From assembly GCA_007134725.1 (NCBI GenBank), contig SLKF01000212.1:1-7272 (forward strand): a stretch of 7,272 nt of DNA, read 5' to 3'. Shown here piece after piece: positions 5,820 to 7,272 of the stretch. A program made the position numbers and the translations under genes. The stretch comes from Clostridiales bacterium. GTDB lineage: Bacteria > Bacillota > Clostridia > Peptostreptococcales > T1SED10-28. The number at the start of each line of letters is the position of its first letter. The stretch's first letter is position 1. The notes under the pieces were generated by a model, which did no database searches, had not been told where the DNA came from, and saw only the letters and a list, made by a program, of their open reading frames with translations.

Positions 5820-7058
5820 TTAGGTATAGAGGGTGTAGTCGTCGTTAAAGGAGGCAAAGTCTTTTCGTTCTTTAAAGCCCCGCTGTTTATTTTCAAAGTA
5901 ATAATGGATGATTTCCGCAGCTAAGGGAGCCACATCCTGACGGGTTCTGATTTCTTCCCGGGTAAAAAAACGGGCATCGGTGTTTTCAAATCCGTCTGGT
6001 ATGGGGGTGCCTTCAATATATTCCATTTTGAATACGATGTAGCAGTCCACCACCGCCTCGGTGCTATTGGATCGAATGGCAATAATATCCGTGGCTTCCC
6101 CTTTAATCTGGGTTTCTTCTAAAACCTCCCGTTCCACCCCGTAATTCAGTTTTTCCCCTTTTTCCAAATGCCCTCCGGGCATTAGCCACATGCCTTTTAG
6201 GCGGCCATAATTCTGTTTAACCATCAACACCTTATTGTCAATTTCCATAAGGCCTCCCACACCGATGAAATTATGGGGGTACACCCATTTATTATAGGCA
6301 TGTTCGTTAATGACGGACAAATCATTGCGTTTTTCCTTTTCCTGTTTTACCCGGTCCAAATCAATTGAAAACTGGTAAAGGTTTTCCGATTGGTCTCCCT
6401 CAAAGAGCACCTCACCTAGAGGGTCCACCACAAGGGAGTGACCAAAATAGCCCTCCCCCACCCGGTTAACCGCGGCGATATAGACCTGGTTTTCAATGGC
6501 CCGAGCTTTTAACAGGGTGATCCAGTGGGGATATAGGGGTTCCGGAAACTGGGCTACAAGAAAAATAATTTCAGAGCCGTTTAAGGAAATGCCACGGAAA
6601 ATCTCGGGGAAACGAAGATCATAACAATTGGTAATCCCAAAAGAAGTTTTAGGAGAAAAAAATCGTGGGATCCGATCCCCCCGATCAAAAATTTGGCCTT
6701 CCAGATTATCATGGGAAACCAAATGCATCTTCCAGTAACTCCCCTGCAGGGTTCCCGTGGAGTTGATAACGAAGGTGGTGTTAAAAAGCTTATCCCCGGT
6801 TTGTTGAGGCACACTCCCCCCAATAATGGTGGCTTTATGCTTTCGGGCCAGTTGCTGTAAAAACTGTAAAGGCTTATCATAATTTTTTCCATGACTTTTC
6901 ATGTTCTTAAAATCAAAATCCACGGACCACATTTCCGGAAGCACAATGAAATCCGTAGGGTCCGCATTTTGAAGAAGGGTCCGGATTTTCTCCTTGTTCT
7001 TTTGAAATTGACCTTTTTCGATATCCATTTGGACAAAAGTAAGATGGACTTTATTCAT
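5820..7058 (-). CDS. Nitrilase-superfamily amidase fused to a Nudix hydrolase
   Basis: A 412-residue two-domain protein. Residues ~1-250 form a carbon-nitrogen hydrolase with the Glu-Lys-Cys triad: Glu42 in LPEMW, Lys110 in YWKMHL and Cys145 in NCYDLRFPE. KARAIENQVYIAAVNRVG (184-201) is also typical. It looks closest to the omega-amidase/MtnU (YafV) type. Residues ~263-388 form a Nudix domain: GGHLEKGE (295-302) and REVLEETQI (310-318) make the Nudix box with Gly296, Glu302, Arg310, Glu311, Glu314 and Glu315; the usual Gly before the last position is Gln317. A charged tail (389-412) ends the protein. Nitrilases of this type hydrolyse amides such as alpha-keto acid amides; Nudix domains split nucleoside diphosphate compounds. 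Both substrates are unknown here. An in-frame TAA five codons upstream fixes this ATG as start. The ribosome site (AGGA, 12 bases away) is weak. Confidence 0.9.
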   Translation of the reverse strand: MNKVHLTFVQMDIEKGQFQKNKEKIRTLLQNADPTDFIVLPEMWSVDFDFKNMKSHGKNYDKPLQFLQQLARKHKATIIGGSVPQQTGDKLFNTTFVINSTGTLQGSYWKMHLVSHDNLEGQIFDRGDRIPRFFSPKTSFGITNCYDLRFPEIFRGISLNGSEIIFLVAQFPEPLYPHWITLLKARAIENQVYIAAVNRVGEGYFGHSLVVDPLGEVLFEGDQSENLYQFSIDLDRVKQEKEKRNDLSVINEHAYNKWVYPHNFIGVGGLMEIDNKVLMVKQNYGRLKGMWLMPGGHLEKGEKLNYGVEREVLEETQIKGEATDIIAIRSNSTEAVVDCYIVFKMEYIEGTPIPDGFENTDARFFTREEIRTRQDVAPLAAEIIHYYFENKQRGFKERKDFASFNDDYTLYT

Positions 7059-7107
7059 GGGATTCTCACATCCTTATTGTTTTTTAGCAAACAGTATGTT
7101 ATAAAGA

Positions 7108-7136
7108 ATTCTATAGCAATTCACATCAAACTTCAA
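7108..7136 (-). promoter_or_regulatory. Probable promoter of the nitrilase-Nudix gene
   Basis: On the minus strand, -35 TTGAAG (7131-7136, 4 of 6) and -10 TAGAAT (7108-7113, 5 of 6) are 17 bp apart, placing the start of transcription around 7101, some 43 bases before the ATG. The -35 box lies inside the first unit of the 10-bp repeat array. An overlapping extended -10 reading (TG-C-TATAGA) is an alternative. Confidence 0.5.
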
Positions 7137-7190
7137 TACCATTCAATATCATTCAATACCATTCAATACCATTCAATATCATTCAACACC
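7131..7190. repeat. Six 10-bp tandem repeats between divergent genes
   Basis: Six contiguous 10-base units: four of the pattern ATTCAATAYC in the middle (7141-7180) flanked by CTTCAATACC (7131-7140) and ATTCAACACC (7181-7190). TTCAA is invariant; the ninth base alternates C or T (plus-strand order C, T, C, C, T, C). Read on the minus strand each unit gives TTGAAT or close, a -35-like hexamer repeated once per helical turn. It sits just upstream of the nitrilase-Nudix promoter and may bind a regulator or vary in copy number. Confidence 0.9.
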
Positions 7191-7192
7191 CA

Positions 7193-7216
7193 TAGCAGAA
7201 TATCCATTTTCTGCTA
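7193..7216. promoter_or_regulatory. Perfect 8-bp-arm inverted repeat upstream of the right-edge gene
   Basis: TAGCAGAA (7193-7200) and TTCTGCTA (7209-7216) are exact reverse complements separated by 8 bases. It starts 3 bases past the tandem repeats and ends 40 bases before the next ATG. No T-tract follows on either strand, so it is more likely an operator or a leader hairpin than a terminator. Confidence 0.5.
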
Positions 7217-7256
7217 AAAATTTATTGTTTAAACTTATTATAGAGGAGCGTTAACC

Positions 7257-7272
7257 ATGATTCAAGTGATCC
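7257..7272 (+). CDS. Start of an unidentified gene, cut by the window edge
   Basis: Only the first five codons (MIQVI) are visible. The call rests on a good Shine-Dalgarno sequence, GAGGAG at 7243-7248, 8 bases before the ATG, and on its place divergent from the nitrilase-Nudix gene. The product cannot be named. Confidence 0.55.

Noticed and set aside
7090..7100. AACA-GTA-TGTT dyad as a LexA-type SOS box
   Set aside because: It lacks the GAAC-N4-GTTC core of Gram-positive LexA sites, and the arms are only 4 bp.
7131..7190. CRISPR array
   Set aside because: The units are 10 bp and contiguous with no spacers, and no cas gene is present, so this is a simple tandem repeat.
6891..7217. Plus-strand open frame of 108 codons spanning the start of the nitrilase-Nudix gene and the repeat array, giving a periodic protein tail
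   Set aside because: It lies antisense to a well-supported gene, has no recognisable motif or ribosome site, and its periodic tail is only the translated 10-bp repeats.
7236..7241. TATTAT as -10 box for the gene starting at 7257
   Set aside because: No -35 match at 16-18 bp, and transcription would start within the ribosome binding site.

Overview
The window reads as chromosomal DNA of a moderately AT-rich, low-GC Gram-positive bacterium, most likely an anaerobic member of the Clostridia. This rests on strong AGGAGG-type ribosome binding sites, sigma-A-like promoters and the style of the proteins; the genus is not resolved. There are five complete genes, two genes cut by the window edges, and one complete gene that fuses two enzyme domains. 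No rRNA, tRNA, CRISPR array, insertion sequence or phage gene was seen.

Layout. (1) Bases 1-1420 hold the 3' end of an ABC-2 type transporter permease, followed with no gap by a membrane-anchored SGNH/GDSL hydrolase whose ribosome binding site overlaps the permease stop codon. (2) Bases 1537-2523 encode a CaCA-family cation/calcium antiporter that converges, with an 18-bp overlap, on (3) a minus-strand Gfo/Idh/MocA-type oxidoreductase (2506-3465). (4) Divergent from the oxidoreductase is a MocR-type regulator (3633-5021; GntR DNA-binding domain joined to an aminotransferase-like PLP domain). The 167-bp gap between them carries two well-formed back-to-back promoters whose -35 boxes are 21 bp apart. 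(5) A PduO-type ATP:cob(I)alamin adenosyltransferase (5121-5669) follows, then a short tandem repeat and a long hairpin that can terminate transcription from both sides. (6) On the minus strand, 5820-7058 encodes a nitrilase-superfamily amidase joined to a Nudix hydrolase. (7) Its upstream region holds six 10-bp tandem repeats, a probable promoter, a perfect 8-bp-arm dyad, and the first codons of a plus-strand gene that leaves the window.

How it works together. The genes do not form one pathway. Two local modules make sense: transporter plus surface hydrolase (envelope function), and MocR regulator plus divergent oxidoreductase (probably a regulator with its target). The most unusual items are the nitrilase-Nudix fusion, which recalls the animal Nit-Fhit fusions but with Nudix in place of the HIT domain, and the helically phased repeat array beside its promoter. 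I saw no complete new defence or mobile system here.
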